Below, one piece after another: positions 4,131 through 11,124 of a stretch of 12,137 nucleotides of DNA; the stretch's first letter is position 1; the number at the start of each line of letters is the position of its first letter. The stretch covers positions 1-12,137 of the forward strand of contig CAMLKC010000027.1 in the NCBI GenBank assembly GCA_946480595.1, written 5' to 3'. A program made the translations under genes and the position numbers. Under the pieces are notes generated by a model that worked only from the letters and a program-made list of their open reading frames with translations, was not told the DNA's origin and did not search any database. This stretch comes from an uncultured Candidatus Saccharibacteria bacterium (GTDB taxonomy: Bacteria > Patescibacteria > Saccharimonadia > Saccharimonadales > CAMLKC01).

Positions 4131-6419
4131 ATGGCAGCCCAGCTTCATTTTGGTACAGGAGACAGCGTTAAGTTCGGCACGACCGGCAACGGCACGTCTG
4201 CAACGCTCAGCTTTAATAAAACAGACCTGGCCAATATCGTTGTTGGCGACTTGCTGGTTGCATGGATCCATAACCAAAGCTCGGGAACGGGCAGTATAAC
4301 GCCGCCATCGGGCTGGCTGGCATACGGCGCTCCTCCCGGCACACCAGACTACGTCACTTCACGAACGTCGCAATTTTTTTATTACGCTGTCAAATCACAG
4401 AATGACATCGACAGCATTCCAGCTACCCTTACGTGGACAATCAGCACGACGCCCGGTCGGGCTGCGGCCGTCGTCGCACGAGCGACAGGTATCGACCTTG
4501 ATAATATTCAGGACTCCGCATCCACAGCCTTCACGAGTATTGGTAACTCTACTTCATTAGCTATTCCGGGGATTACAACCAATAATGCAACGACACTGCT
4601 CATCGCTGGAGTTCACCAGCAGAATTCAGCAAGCACCACTTCACCGCTTGCCACCAATCTTCTTACGGCATTCGACGAATATAAAACCTCGCCAAGCGGC
4701 AGCGCGCTTGCCAATACCGGCGCGGTCATGGGCTACCAATACCTGACGTCCGCGGGAGCCACGGGTCCTGTCACGGCAACATTTGACAGCTCTGCAACCG
4801 TCCTTGGAGGCGAATTGATTGCATTCAAAGCCGGGACATGGTCACCGCCGGTTATCGACCGTCCGACAATCGTCGGTGTTGCGACAACATATAAAACCGC
4901 CACAGCGGTGACTGATTTTACCATCAATAAACCATCCGGCGTACAGGACGGCGACCTGCTTGTTATGGCACTCTCTGGTCAGAGTCCTACGGCCACGGGC
5001 GACTTTACCTGCAGTGACTGGTCCCGCGTTAGCGCCCCATTTGTTGGCGGCACAAGTAACCGTATCACTGGCTTTTATATGCTCCCCGTCCCGGCTGCCT
5101 CTGCGCTCACGCAGAATGACTTTACATTTACGGCCACCGACTCTATCTCAGGCGGACGCGTTGTGGCTGAAATGTTCATCGTACGTGGTGCCGATCTTGT
5201 CGATCCTATCGTAGACATATCTCCGTATGGGACCGTCGCTTCTCAAACGGTTACTATTCAACCACCAGTACCAGCCACCAATAAGAATCTGCTTCTCGCC
5301 ACATATAACGCCCAGTTTACTTCTGCGATTGACTACTCCATCGCAGGCAATCCGGCTGGCATGACGCAGCATATTTACTTGCCTTCATCTACCGCTTCGC
5401 AGTCAAGGACCATCTTGGCCGTATACCAACAAGATATCGAAGCTGGTGCATCAGGCGCAAAAGCCCTTACATGGACCGGGGCGCAGTCGCAAACTTCGGG
5501 TGTCGCAATCATTATTCGAGCGCTCGGCGAAGCTGATCCTAACGCTGGAATCGCCGTTCACTACACTAGCGCACCAGATACGCTCAGCACAGCGCATCTT
5601 TATTACACTTCAGATACCGACGTCATCTCCACCCCGGCTGAAGTTCGGCCATTCCCCGCCGGATATGCAACCGTATCAGCTATGCTCGCAACGTCGCCTT
5701 TTTATGTCGCACATCGCGGCGGATCAAAAAACTGGCCTGAAATGAGCCTGCACGCCTATACTCAGGCCGGATTCTGGGGTGCTGGCGCGCTCGAAGTCTC
5801 TTTGGGGCGAACATCGGACGGCGTATGGTTCGGACTTCATGACGATACGCTTGACCGTACATCGGGAACAAGTGGCTTTGTCGCCTCGGCTCATACATGG
5901 GCAGAAGTTCAGGCATATCAGATTACTGCCAGCGGCACGACCGACCCATCACAGCCCGCTCGCCCGTATATGCGTTGGGAAGAGCTGATGGAAGCTTATT
6001 ATGACAGCCACGTCATTTTTGTTGACCCCAAAGCTGCCTCTGGCTTCGCTTCGGAGATACTGGACAAGATGGATGCGATGCCAGGAACGCCGACCGATAA
6101 GTTCGTCGCGAAGTATTACGGCGTTTCATCTAGCTGGGTGAACGCGGCCAAGGCGCGCGACTACAAGTCGTGGGGTTATTTTTACCAAGCAGACGTACCC
6201 AACCTTGCCACTTACCAGGGACGCTGGGACATCCTTGGCATGGACTATACAGCGGATGCCGGCTCTTGGACGGCGATCCTTTCATACGGAAAACCAGTCA
6301 TTGGTCATATCGTTGCCACAAGCTCGGCGGCCAGTACCGCACTTGGTTACGGCGCTGCTGGCCTCATGACGTCAGGCGTAAAAGAAGTTGTTCCACGAGC
6401 ACCAAATCCTACGGGCTAG
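4131..6419 (+). CDS. Large fibre-like protein: two duplicated beta-rich domains plus a C-terminal glycerophosphodiesterase-like domain
   Basis: The 762-aa protein has two related domains of about 230 aa. Domain 1 (about 1-235) contains VGDLLVAWIHNQ and GITTNNATTLLIAGV; domain 2 (about 245-467) has DGDLLVMALSGQ and PVPATNKNLLLATY at matching places. Both look like Thr/Ser/Gly-rich beta sandwiches, possibly adhesive. The C-terminal part (about 520-762) is GDPD-like: AHRGG (527-531; His528, Arg529), WPEMSLHAY (535-543), GALEVSLGRTSDG (552-564), HDDTLDRTSGTSG (570-582) and VIFVDPK (628-634). GDPD enzymes cleave glycerophosphodiesters, including teichoic-acid-like polymers. Ser557 replaces the usual Asp of the metal-binding ExD pair, so activity is uncertain. 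No signal peptide is seen. Start at 4131 follows the fibre gene by 2 nt without its own clear ribosome site, so coupling is likely. It ends 3 nt from the convergent nuclease gene. Confidence 0.8.
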   Translation: MAAQLHFGTGDSVKFGTTGNGTSATLSFNKTDLANIVVGDLLVAWIHNQSSGTGSITPPSGWLAYGAPPGTPDYVTSRTSQFFYYAVKSQNDIDSIPATLTWTISTTPGRAAAVVARATGIDLDNIQDSASTAFTSIGNSTSLAIPGITTNNATTLLIAGVHQQNSASTTSPLATNLLTAFDEYKTSPSGSALANTGAVMGYQYLTSAGATGPVTATFDSSATVLGGELIAFKAGTWSPPVIDRPTIVGVATTYKTATAVTDFTINKPSGVQDGDLLVMALSGQSPTATGDFTCSDWSRVSAPFVGGTSNRITGFYMLPVPAASALTQNDFTFTATDSISGGRVVAEMFIVRGADLVDPIVDISPYGTVASQTVTIQPPVPATNKNLLLATYNAQFTSAIDYSIAGNPAGMTQHIYLPSSTASQSRTILAVYQQDIEAGASGAKALTWTGAQSQTSGVAIIIRALGEADPNAGIAVHYTSAPDTLSTAHLYYTSDTDVISTPAEVRPFPAGYATVSAMLATSPFYVAHRGGSKNWPEMSLHAYTQAGFWGAGALEVSLGRTSDGVWFGLHDDTLDRTSGTSGFVASAHTWAEVQAYQITASGTTDPSQPARPYMRWEELMEAYYDSHVIFVDPKAASGFASEILDKMDAMPGTPTDKFVAKYYGVSSSWVNAAKARDYKSWGYFYQADVPNLATYQGRWDILGMDYTADAGSWTAILSYGKPVIGHIVATSSAASTALGYGAAGLMTSGVKEVVPRAPNPTG

Positions 6420-6422
6420 TCA

Positions 6423-7124
6423 TCAACCCTTAGATGGAAGCGTCTGGCCTGGACAAGTTGCAAGTACCCGGGACATAGCATCTTTTTCGGCTGAGGTAAC
6501 CCACAGCTGATATTTTTTCTTAACGGCAATCTGCCTTGCCACATACTGGCAACGAAAAGCCTTGTTTGGCGGCAGCCATGTTGCAGCATCGCCATCGGAC
6601 TTTTGTTGGTTTGCGGGGCCGTCTACCGCCAAAAGCTCGAGCGGATCGTTGGCAAGGTTCTCCCGCTCTGCCTCCGAAAGTTGCTGCGCGCCTTTTTGCC
6701 ACGCATCACCAAGCGCTACGACATGGTCAATCTGGATATCGGCGCTTGTATCGGCACTGCGAACAAATGAGATCGTTTTTCCTGTATATGGATCGTTAAG
6801 CGTGCCGCTCGTTATCTGGCACTTATTATTCACTGTCGTATGAGTAAGGTCACGGTGCAAGATAACATTCCTCGTGTCACAACCGTTCAGACTCCTCCAA
6901 CCGTTACCAAACTGGCTCCGCTGGTAGCCGGTCTTTGGCGCGCGCCCCTTAACTGAAAGTTCAGCCAGGACATCTGCCGCTTGCCCTGTTATAACATCCG
7001 TTTTATGTGAGGCAAGCGGTGCTTCAGGCTGCCACAAATCTGGGTTTACGTAGAGCATTAAGCCGGCTATAACCAGGGTGAAAATAGCCGCGATAGTGCG
7101 CCGGATTTGGTACGTGCGTTTCAT
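6423..7124 (-). CDS. Membrane-anchored or secreted HNH nuclease, DUF1524/GmrSD-C type
   Basis: The 233-aa protein has a basic start (MKRTYQIRR) and one hydrophobic segment (about 10-26), a signal anchor or uncleaved signal peptide that places the rest outside the membrane. The nuclease core is IDHVVALGDAWQKGA (132-146) with catalytic-type Asp133-His134, NDPLELLAVDGPANQQKSDG (159-178) with Asn172, and TWLPPNKAFRCQYVARQIAVK (182-202). This order matches secreted HNH nucleases of the DUF1524 family common in Actinobacteria. Cys82, Cys102, Cys192 and Cys224 could form extracytoplasmic disulfides. For an organism unable to make nucleotides it would supply them from external DNA; that role is inference. 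It is divergent from the aminopeptidase gene with 31 bp between the ATGs, converges on the GDPD gene, and ends in TGA. Confidence 0.88.
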   Translation of the reverse strand: MKRTYQIRRTIAAIFTLVIAGLMLYVNPDLWQPEAPLASHKTDVITGQAADVLAELSVKGRAPKTGYQRSQFGNGWRSLNGCDTRNVILHRDLTHTTVNNKCQITSGTLNDPYTGKTISFVRSADTSADIQIDHVVALGDAWQKGAQQLSEAERENLANDPLELLAVDGPANQQKSDGDAATWLPPNKAFRCQYVARQIAVKKKYQLWVTSAEKDAMSRVLATCPGQTLPSKG

Positions 7125-7130
7125 ATAGTT

Positions 7131-7136
7131 ATTATA
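7131..7136 (-). promoter_or_regulatory. -10 element of the HNH nuclease, predicting a leaderless mRNA
   Basis: The minus strand reads TATAAT, then six bases (AACTAT), then the ATG at 7124-7122. Transcription would start at or next to the A of the start codon. There is no Shine-Dalgarno. Any -35 would lie inside the aminopeptidase coding region. Confidence 0.75.
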
Positions 7137-7143
7137 CCTCTGC

Positions 7144-7149
7144 TACAAT
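7144..7149 (+). promoter_or_regulatory. -10 element of the aminopeptidase gene, predicting a leaderless mRNA
   Basis: TACAAT is followed by six bases (AAACAT) and then the ATG at 7156. No Shine-Dalgarno is present. The opposing nuclease -10 is only 7 bp away, so RNA polymerase binding at the two divergent promoters should be mutually exclusive. Confidence 0.7.
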
Positions 7150-7155
7150 AAACAT

Positions 7156-9681
7156 ATGCAGACCGTATCTCGACTCATCGAACAATTCATACCAGAACAT
7201 TATCAACTTAGTCTCGATATAAGGCGCAGCGAGCGTACCTTTAGCGGCACAGCCACTATAAACGGCACCTCCGTGGAAGGAGCCGACTCGATCACCGTAC
7301 ACGCCAAGGACCTCATTATCGAGTCGGTCACAATGGACGGCAAGGCAGCCGAATTTTCACAGGGAGAAAACGACGAACTTACCGTGACACATGCTGATAT
7401 CTTTCCGGGCCGTCATATCGTCGTCTTTTCGTTCAGTGGCAAAATAACCGATACCATGCATGGCCTCTATCCTTGTTATTACGAACACGACGGCGTCAAA
7501 AAAGAAATTATTGCAACGCAGTTTGAAAGCCACCACGCCCGTGAAGCTTTTCCTTGTATCGACGAACCAGAGGCAAAAGCGACCTTCGACGTGACACTTA
7601 CCACCGAAAAAGACATTGCCGTCCTAGGCAATATGCCTGTTATGCAGCAAAAGGTCGAAGATAGCCGGCTAGTAACAACGTTTGCCACCACACCACGCAT
7701 GAGCTCCTACCTTGTCGCATGGGTCGCCGGCGAGCTGCACCGCAAAACCGCCACAACGAAGCGTGGCGTCGAAGTGAACGTATGGGCGACTCCGGCACAA
7801 CCTGCCGAGAGCCTCGACTTTGCGCTTGATATTGCTACCCGTACCATCGACTTCTTTGAAGAATACTTTGATACGCCCTACCCGCTCCCCAAGTCCGACC
7901 ACGTTGCACTCCCCGACTTTAGCGCTGGAGCCATGGAAAACTGGGGGCTCATTACCTACCGTGAAATCGCCCTCCTCGCTGATCCAGCAACAACCAGTAT
8001 CAGCAGCAAGCATTATATTGCCACGGTCATAGCACACGAACTAAGCCACCAATGGTTTGGTAACCTCGTCACGATGAAATGGTGGAACAACCTCTGGCTA
8101 AACGAAAGCTTTGCCGAACTGATGATGTTTCTTTCCATCGACAAGCTGCACCCCGAGTGGAACGTCTGGCTTGATTTTTCTACAAACGAAAGCATCTACG
8201 CACTTCGCCGTGATAGTCTTGACGGCGTTCAGGCTGTACAGGTTGACGTTCACCACCCAGATGAGATTAGCACTTTATTTGACGGCGCGATCGTCTACGC
8301 CAAGGGCGCCCGACTGCTGCGCATGTGTCAGCAATATATCGGTGACGAAGCATTTCAAACTGGTCTTAAGGCGTACTTTGCCGCGTACAAATACCAGAAC
8401 ACCGAAGGTAATGACCTATGGAACGCGCTGGCTGCAGCAAGCGGAAAAGATATTACAGGTCTAATGAACACCTGGATTTCACAATCGGGATACCCCGTCG
8501 TCAGCGTATCGCGCGAAGGGACAAATCTCACGCTCTCCCAAACACAGTTCTTCGTAGGGCCACACCAGCCCTCTGACAAGTTATGGCCGATTCCGCTCAA
8601 TGCGTCCGACACCTCACTGCCGGAACTACTTGACACAAAGAGTATCTCCTTGGAATACTCTTCAAGCGATTCACTGCGGCTGAACGTTGGAGACAGCGCC
8701 CATTTCATTACTCATTATAGTGACGATCTGCTTGAAAAACTCGTTGCTGACGCCAAAAACGGCAGGCTGTCGCCCCTTGATAAAATACAGCTTCTTCACG
8801 AGCAGACTCTTCTAGCGAGAGGCGGTATTGTTTCAAGCGCGAAACTCATTCCACTACTTGAGGCGTTCAAAAACGAGTCTGCCGAGTCGGTATGGGATAT
8901 TATTAGCCTTGCGGTCGGCGAGCTGAAGAAGTTCGTCGAGCAAGATGAAGCCGCAGAAAAGCAACTGAGGCATCTCGCAGGCGAGTTGGCACGTTCACAG
9001 TTTGAGCGTCTTGGCTGGCAACCAAAAGACGGAGAAGACGAAACGACGACTAAACTCCGTACCACTATCATCGGCATGATGGTATACAGCCAGGACACCG
9101 AGGTGCTAGATACAGCTAAAAAACTATACGAGGAAAATACACTCGAACAGCTCGATCCAGAGCTGCGACCGCTCATCATTGGATCGGTTGTTCGCTACAA
9201 CGGCACCGATACTATCGTCGAGGCGCTGCTTAAGACATACAAATCAACCTCATCTTCAGAACTCCAACAGGATATCGCGAGCGGGCTCACCTCAACCCAA
9301 GACGCTGCAACAATCCAAAAACTCCTTAGCCTTATCAAAGACGCCTCAGTCATACGCGCCCAAGATGTTGCCAGGTGGTTTATCTGGACCATCCGCAACC
9401 GAGACGGCAAAGAACTCGCCTGGACATGGGTCCGCGAAAACTGGAACTGGATTGAAGAAACCTTCGGCAGCGACAAGAGTTACGACGACTACCCGCGAGG
9501 CGCTGCAAGTGCACTCACGACCCGTCAGCAGCTTCAGGAATACAAAGAATTCTTTATGCCGCTACAGAGCGAGCCTGCGCTTACCCGCGTCATTAGCATT
9601 GGCATTGGCGAAATCGAAGGCCGTGTTGCACTCATCGAGCGCGACGGTCCAGCCGTCCGCGAAGCGCTAGCGAAGCTCTAG
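7156..9681 (+). CDS. pepN: M1 family zinc aminopeptidase (aminopeptidase N type)
   Basis: This enzyme removes N-terminal amino acids from peptides. The 841-aa protein has the M1 order: an N-terminal beta domain (about 1-200) including QFESHHAREAFPCIDEPEAK (122-141); the exopeptidase motif GAMEN (258-262); the zinc site HELSH (294-298) with the third ligand Glu317 in NESFAE, fitting HExxH-x18-E; and the catalytic Tyr381 in GAIVYAKGARLL. An alpha-helical ERAP1_C-like domain fills about 530-841. No signal peptide is visible, so it probably acts in the cytoplasm on imported peptides or degradation products. The length is typical of the tricorn-factor/ERAP-like M1 branch. The start is leaderless (see the -10 at 7144). 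The last 15 bp overlap the convergent rnhB-yraN gene. The pepN symbol is used in the broad sense. Confidence 0.96.
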   Translation: MQTVSRLIEQFIPEHYQLSLDIRRSERTFSGTATINGTSVEGADSITVHAKDLIIESVTMDGKAAEFSQGENDELTVTHADIFPGRHIVVFSFSGKITDTMHGLYPCYYEHDGVKKEIIATQFESHHAREAFPCIDEPEAKATFDVTLTTEKDIAVLGNMPVMQQKVEDSRLVTTFATTPRMSSYLVAWVAGELHRKTATTKRGVEVNVWATPAQPAESLDFALDIATRTIDFFEEYFDTPYPLPKSDHVALPDFSAGAMENWGLITYREIALLADPATTSISSKHYIATVIAHELSHQWFGNLVTMKWWNNLWLNESFAELMMFLSIDKLHPEWNVWLDFSTNESIYALRRDSLDGVQAVQVDVHHPDEISTLFDGAIVYAKGARLLRMCQQYIGDEAFQTGLKAYFAAYKYQNTEGNDLWNALAAASGKDITGLMNTWISQSGYPVVSVSREGTNLTLSQTQFFVGPHQPSDKLWPIPLNASDTSLPELLDTKSISLEYSSSDSLRLNVGDSAHFITHYSDDLLEKLVADAKNGRLSPLDKIQLLHEQTLLARGGIVSSAKLIPLLEAFKNESAESVWDIISLAVGELKKFVEQDEAAEKQLRHLAGELARSQFERLGWQPKDGEDETTTKLRTTIIGMMVYSQDTEVLDTAKKLYEENTLEQLDPELRPLIIGSVVRYNGTDTIVEALLKTYKSTSSSELQQDIASGLTSTQDAATIQKLLSLIKDASVIRAQDVARWFIWTIRNRDGKELAWTWVRENWNWIEETFGSDKSYDDYPRGAASALTTRQQLQEYKEFFMPLQSEPALTRVISIGIGEIEGRVALIERDGPAVREALAKL

Positions 9682-10602
9682 GTAATCGACGACTCGCGGT
9701 GGTACGCCAGTAGTGCTTGCCGCTGCGAGAAGCAAATTACTGTTGGTGATGTCATTACTTACCGCATAAAATTCGGCCGCAAAGCTCATTTGTTTTTGCT
9801 TTTTTGGCGTGATAGCAGCCATGCCACCGCCTTGTGTATTGTTTTTCCGGTGCTTCACCTCTGTAAAATATACCGTATCACCAACACGCGAGACTATATC
9901 AATCTCACAAAATTTCGTCCGCCAGTTACGGGCTAGTATTGTGTGGCCACGCTTTTTAAGGTGTGCTGTCACTTTAATTTCGGCTGCGTCACCCACCTGT
10001 TTCGACGTCCAGACTTTGAGGTTTTTTGCTGGCTTTGCCGCGCCTTCATTCTTTTTGTACTGGGCAAGCGGCGCATACGACAAGCGATGTAGCGGTGACA
10101 CGCCAAGCGTATCGATAGCAGCGCGGTGCGAGGCTGTTCCATACCCAACATGACCGGCAAATTTGTAGCCCGGAAATACCGCATCGAGATGTCGCATATA
10201 GTTGTCGCGGGCAACCTTTGCAACGATTGACGCCGCCGACACGCTCGGCACCAGAAGGTCTGCCTTTGGCATTACTGTCACGCGCGGATCTTCTAAAAAC
10301 GCGAACGTGCCATCGATGATAATCTCGGCATATTCGTGGCGAACATGGGCAATCGCCTTTTGCGATGCCAATTTCAGCGCCTGTGTCAGTCCAATCTGGT
10401 CGATATGCTTTGCACTTACCCAGCCAAGCCCGACAGCCAGAGCTTTTTGCCGGATCTCAAGATCAAGTGCCTCGCGCTGTTTTTTTGTCAGTTTTTTACT
10501 GTCGGTCAAGCCTTCGATTTGCGCACCACCAAGCAGTACCGCTCCTACAACAAGCGGCCCAGCCCACGCTCCGCGGCCTACCTCATCAATCCCGACAATC
10601 AT
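9667..10602 (-). CDS. rnhB: Ribonuclease HII fused to a YraN (UPF0102) domain
   Basis: Residues 1-182 are RNase HII, which cleaves RNA in DNA:RNA hybrids and at misincorporated ribonucleotides. DEVGRG (6-11) supplies Asp6 and Glu7, IIIDGTF carries Asp97, PKADLLVPSVSAASIVAKVARD (112-133) carries Asp115, and GYGT is at 153-156. After a Lys/Ala linker (about 183-196), residues 200-311 form a YraN domain: GDAAE (205-209), LARNWRTKFCEIDIV (223-237) and VYFTEVKHR (244-252), with Glu233, Asp235, Glu248 and Lys250 as the PD-(D/E)XK-like core. YraN is often encoded next to rnhB in bacteria; here the reading frame is continuous. The start is leaderless by prediction. The stop lies inside the aminopeptidase gene. 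The RNase HII identity is certain; the biochemical role of YraN is not established. Confidence 0.95.
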   Translation of the reverse strand: MIVGIDEVGRGAWAGPLVVGAVLLGGAQIEGLTDSKKLTKKQREALDLEIRQKALAVGLGWVSAKHIDQIGLTQALKLASQKAIAHVRHEYAEIIIDGTFAFLEDPRVTVMPKADLLVPSVSAASIVAKVARDNYMRHLDAVFPGYKFAGHVGYGTASHRAAIDTLGVSPLHRLSYAPLAQYKKNEGAAKPAKNLKVWTSKQVGDAAEIKVTAHLKKRGHTILARNWRTKFCEIDIVSRVGDTVYFTEVKHRKNNTQGGGMAAITPKKQKQMSFAAEFYAVSNDITNSNLLLAAASTTGVPPRVVDYLELR

Positions 10603-10608
10603 ACTCCC

Positions 10609-10614
10609 AGTATA
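10609..10614 (-). promoter_or_regulatory. -10 element of rnhB-yraN, predicting a leaderless mRNA
   Basis: The minus strand reads TATACT, six bases (GGGAGT), then the ATG at 10602-10600. The GGGAG inside this spacer is too close to the ATG to serve as a Shine-Dalgarno. Confidence 0.7.
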
Positions 10615-10621
10615 CTAAATA

Positions 10622-10650
10622 TTGCTCTGTAAATCGAAACATTGTATTAT
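10622..10650 (+). promoter_or_regulatory. Promoter of the 115-aa orphan gene
   Basis: TTGCTC (10622-10627), a 17-bp spacer, then TATTAT (10645-10650). The start would be near 10657, leaving a leader of about 26 nt. It is divergent from the rnhB-yraN promoter. Confidence 0.7.
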
Positions 10651-10682
10651 ATAGTTCGTCCTACCCAGATGGAGGAACTTTC

Positions 10683-11030
10683 GTGAAACTGAAACTCGAT
10701 TGGCCGACGTTCTCAGCACTCTGCGAGCGGACATTGGCCGCAATCGATGGCCAGGAATTCGTCCGCGTCATCGTCGACACCGCTGGAACCGTCTTCGTTT
10801 CGGCAAACGGCGACACCATAGCTCTGCCTGAGTTCAGGTGTGGCGACGGTGACGCATCCGAAGCTCATTTCACCGCCTGCGTACTGGAACGTGCCGGCTT
10901 CGGGACACTCAGTACCCTGCGGCCATTCCTAACGGCCTGCGACGAGTTGCTGGCGTTTCAACGCGCCGACGGCTCATACTCCATCTACACGCACACGAGA
11001 GGCTCACCACGCCCCGTCGCGGAGGAGTAG
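10683..11030 (+). CDS. GC-rich orphan protein, 115 aa, function unknown
   Basis: I do not recognise this protein. The GTG start at 10683 is chosen because GGAGGA (10670-10675) precedes it by 7 nt and a promoter lies just upstream; the frame stays open much farther 5', but that part runs through the promoter and antisense to rnhB. The product begins KLKLDWPTFSALCERTLAAI, alternates helical and beta-like segments (FVRVIVDTAGTVFVSANGD, 26-44), and has four cysteines (14, 53, 66, 86). No signal peptide or membrane span is seen, so a compact cytoplasmic domain is likely. By hand count about 70% of codons end in G or C, suggesting a different codon history from its neighbours. A strong hairpin begins 7 bases after the stop. 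Confidence 0.75.
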   Translation: MKLKLDWPTFSALCERTLAAIDGQEFVRVIVDTAGTVFVSANGDTIALPEFRCGDGDASEAHFTACVLERAGFGTLSTLRPFLTACDELLAFQRADGSYSIYTHTRGSPRPVAEE

Positions 11031-11036
11031 GACACC

Positions 11037-11063
11037 CCCGCCTGCACACAAGACGCAGGCGGG
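11037..11063 (+). terminator. Hairpin after the 115-aa gene, no U-tract
   Basis: CCCGCCTGC (11037-11045) and GCAGGCGGG (11055-11063) form a perfect 9-bp stem with a 9-nt loop. The following bases, CTAGTCCCTG, have no U-run, as in the hairpin of the 55-aa unit. Confidence 0.75.
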
Positions 11064-11078
11064 CTAGTCCCTGAAACT

Positions 11079-11105
11079 AAAAACCGCCTCTACAAGAGAG
11101 GCGGT
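11079..11105 (-). terminator. Rho-independent terminator of rplS
   Basis: On the minus strand a perfect 9-bp stem (11083-11091 with 11097-11105, ACCGCCTCT/AGAGGCGGT, 5-nt loop) is followed by a T-run (11079-11083 read in reverse). It starts about 20 nt after the rplS stop. Confidence 0.9.
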
Positions 11106-11124
11106 CTTCGATAAAACAAGCGTA

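Noticed and set aside
3604..6419. Complete prophage
   Set aside because: Only fibre-like proteins are present; no integrase, terminase, portal, capsid, lysis gene or attachment repeat is visible, and both flanks are ordinary chromosomal genes.
10365..10682. N-terminal extension of the 115-aa gene to an upstream ATG
   Set aside because: The extension crosses the predicted promoter and runs antisense through the start of rnhB; a GTG with GGAGGA at the right distance lies at 10683.
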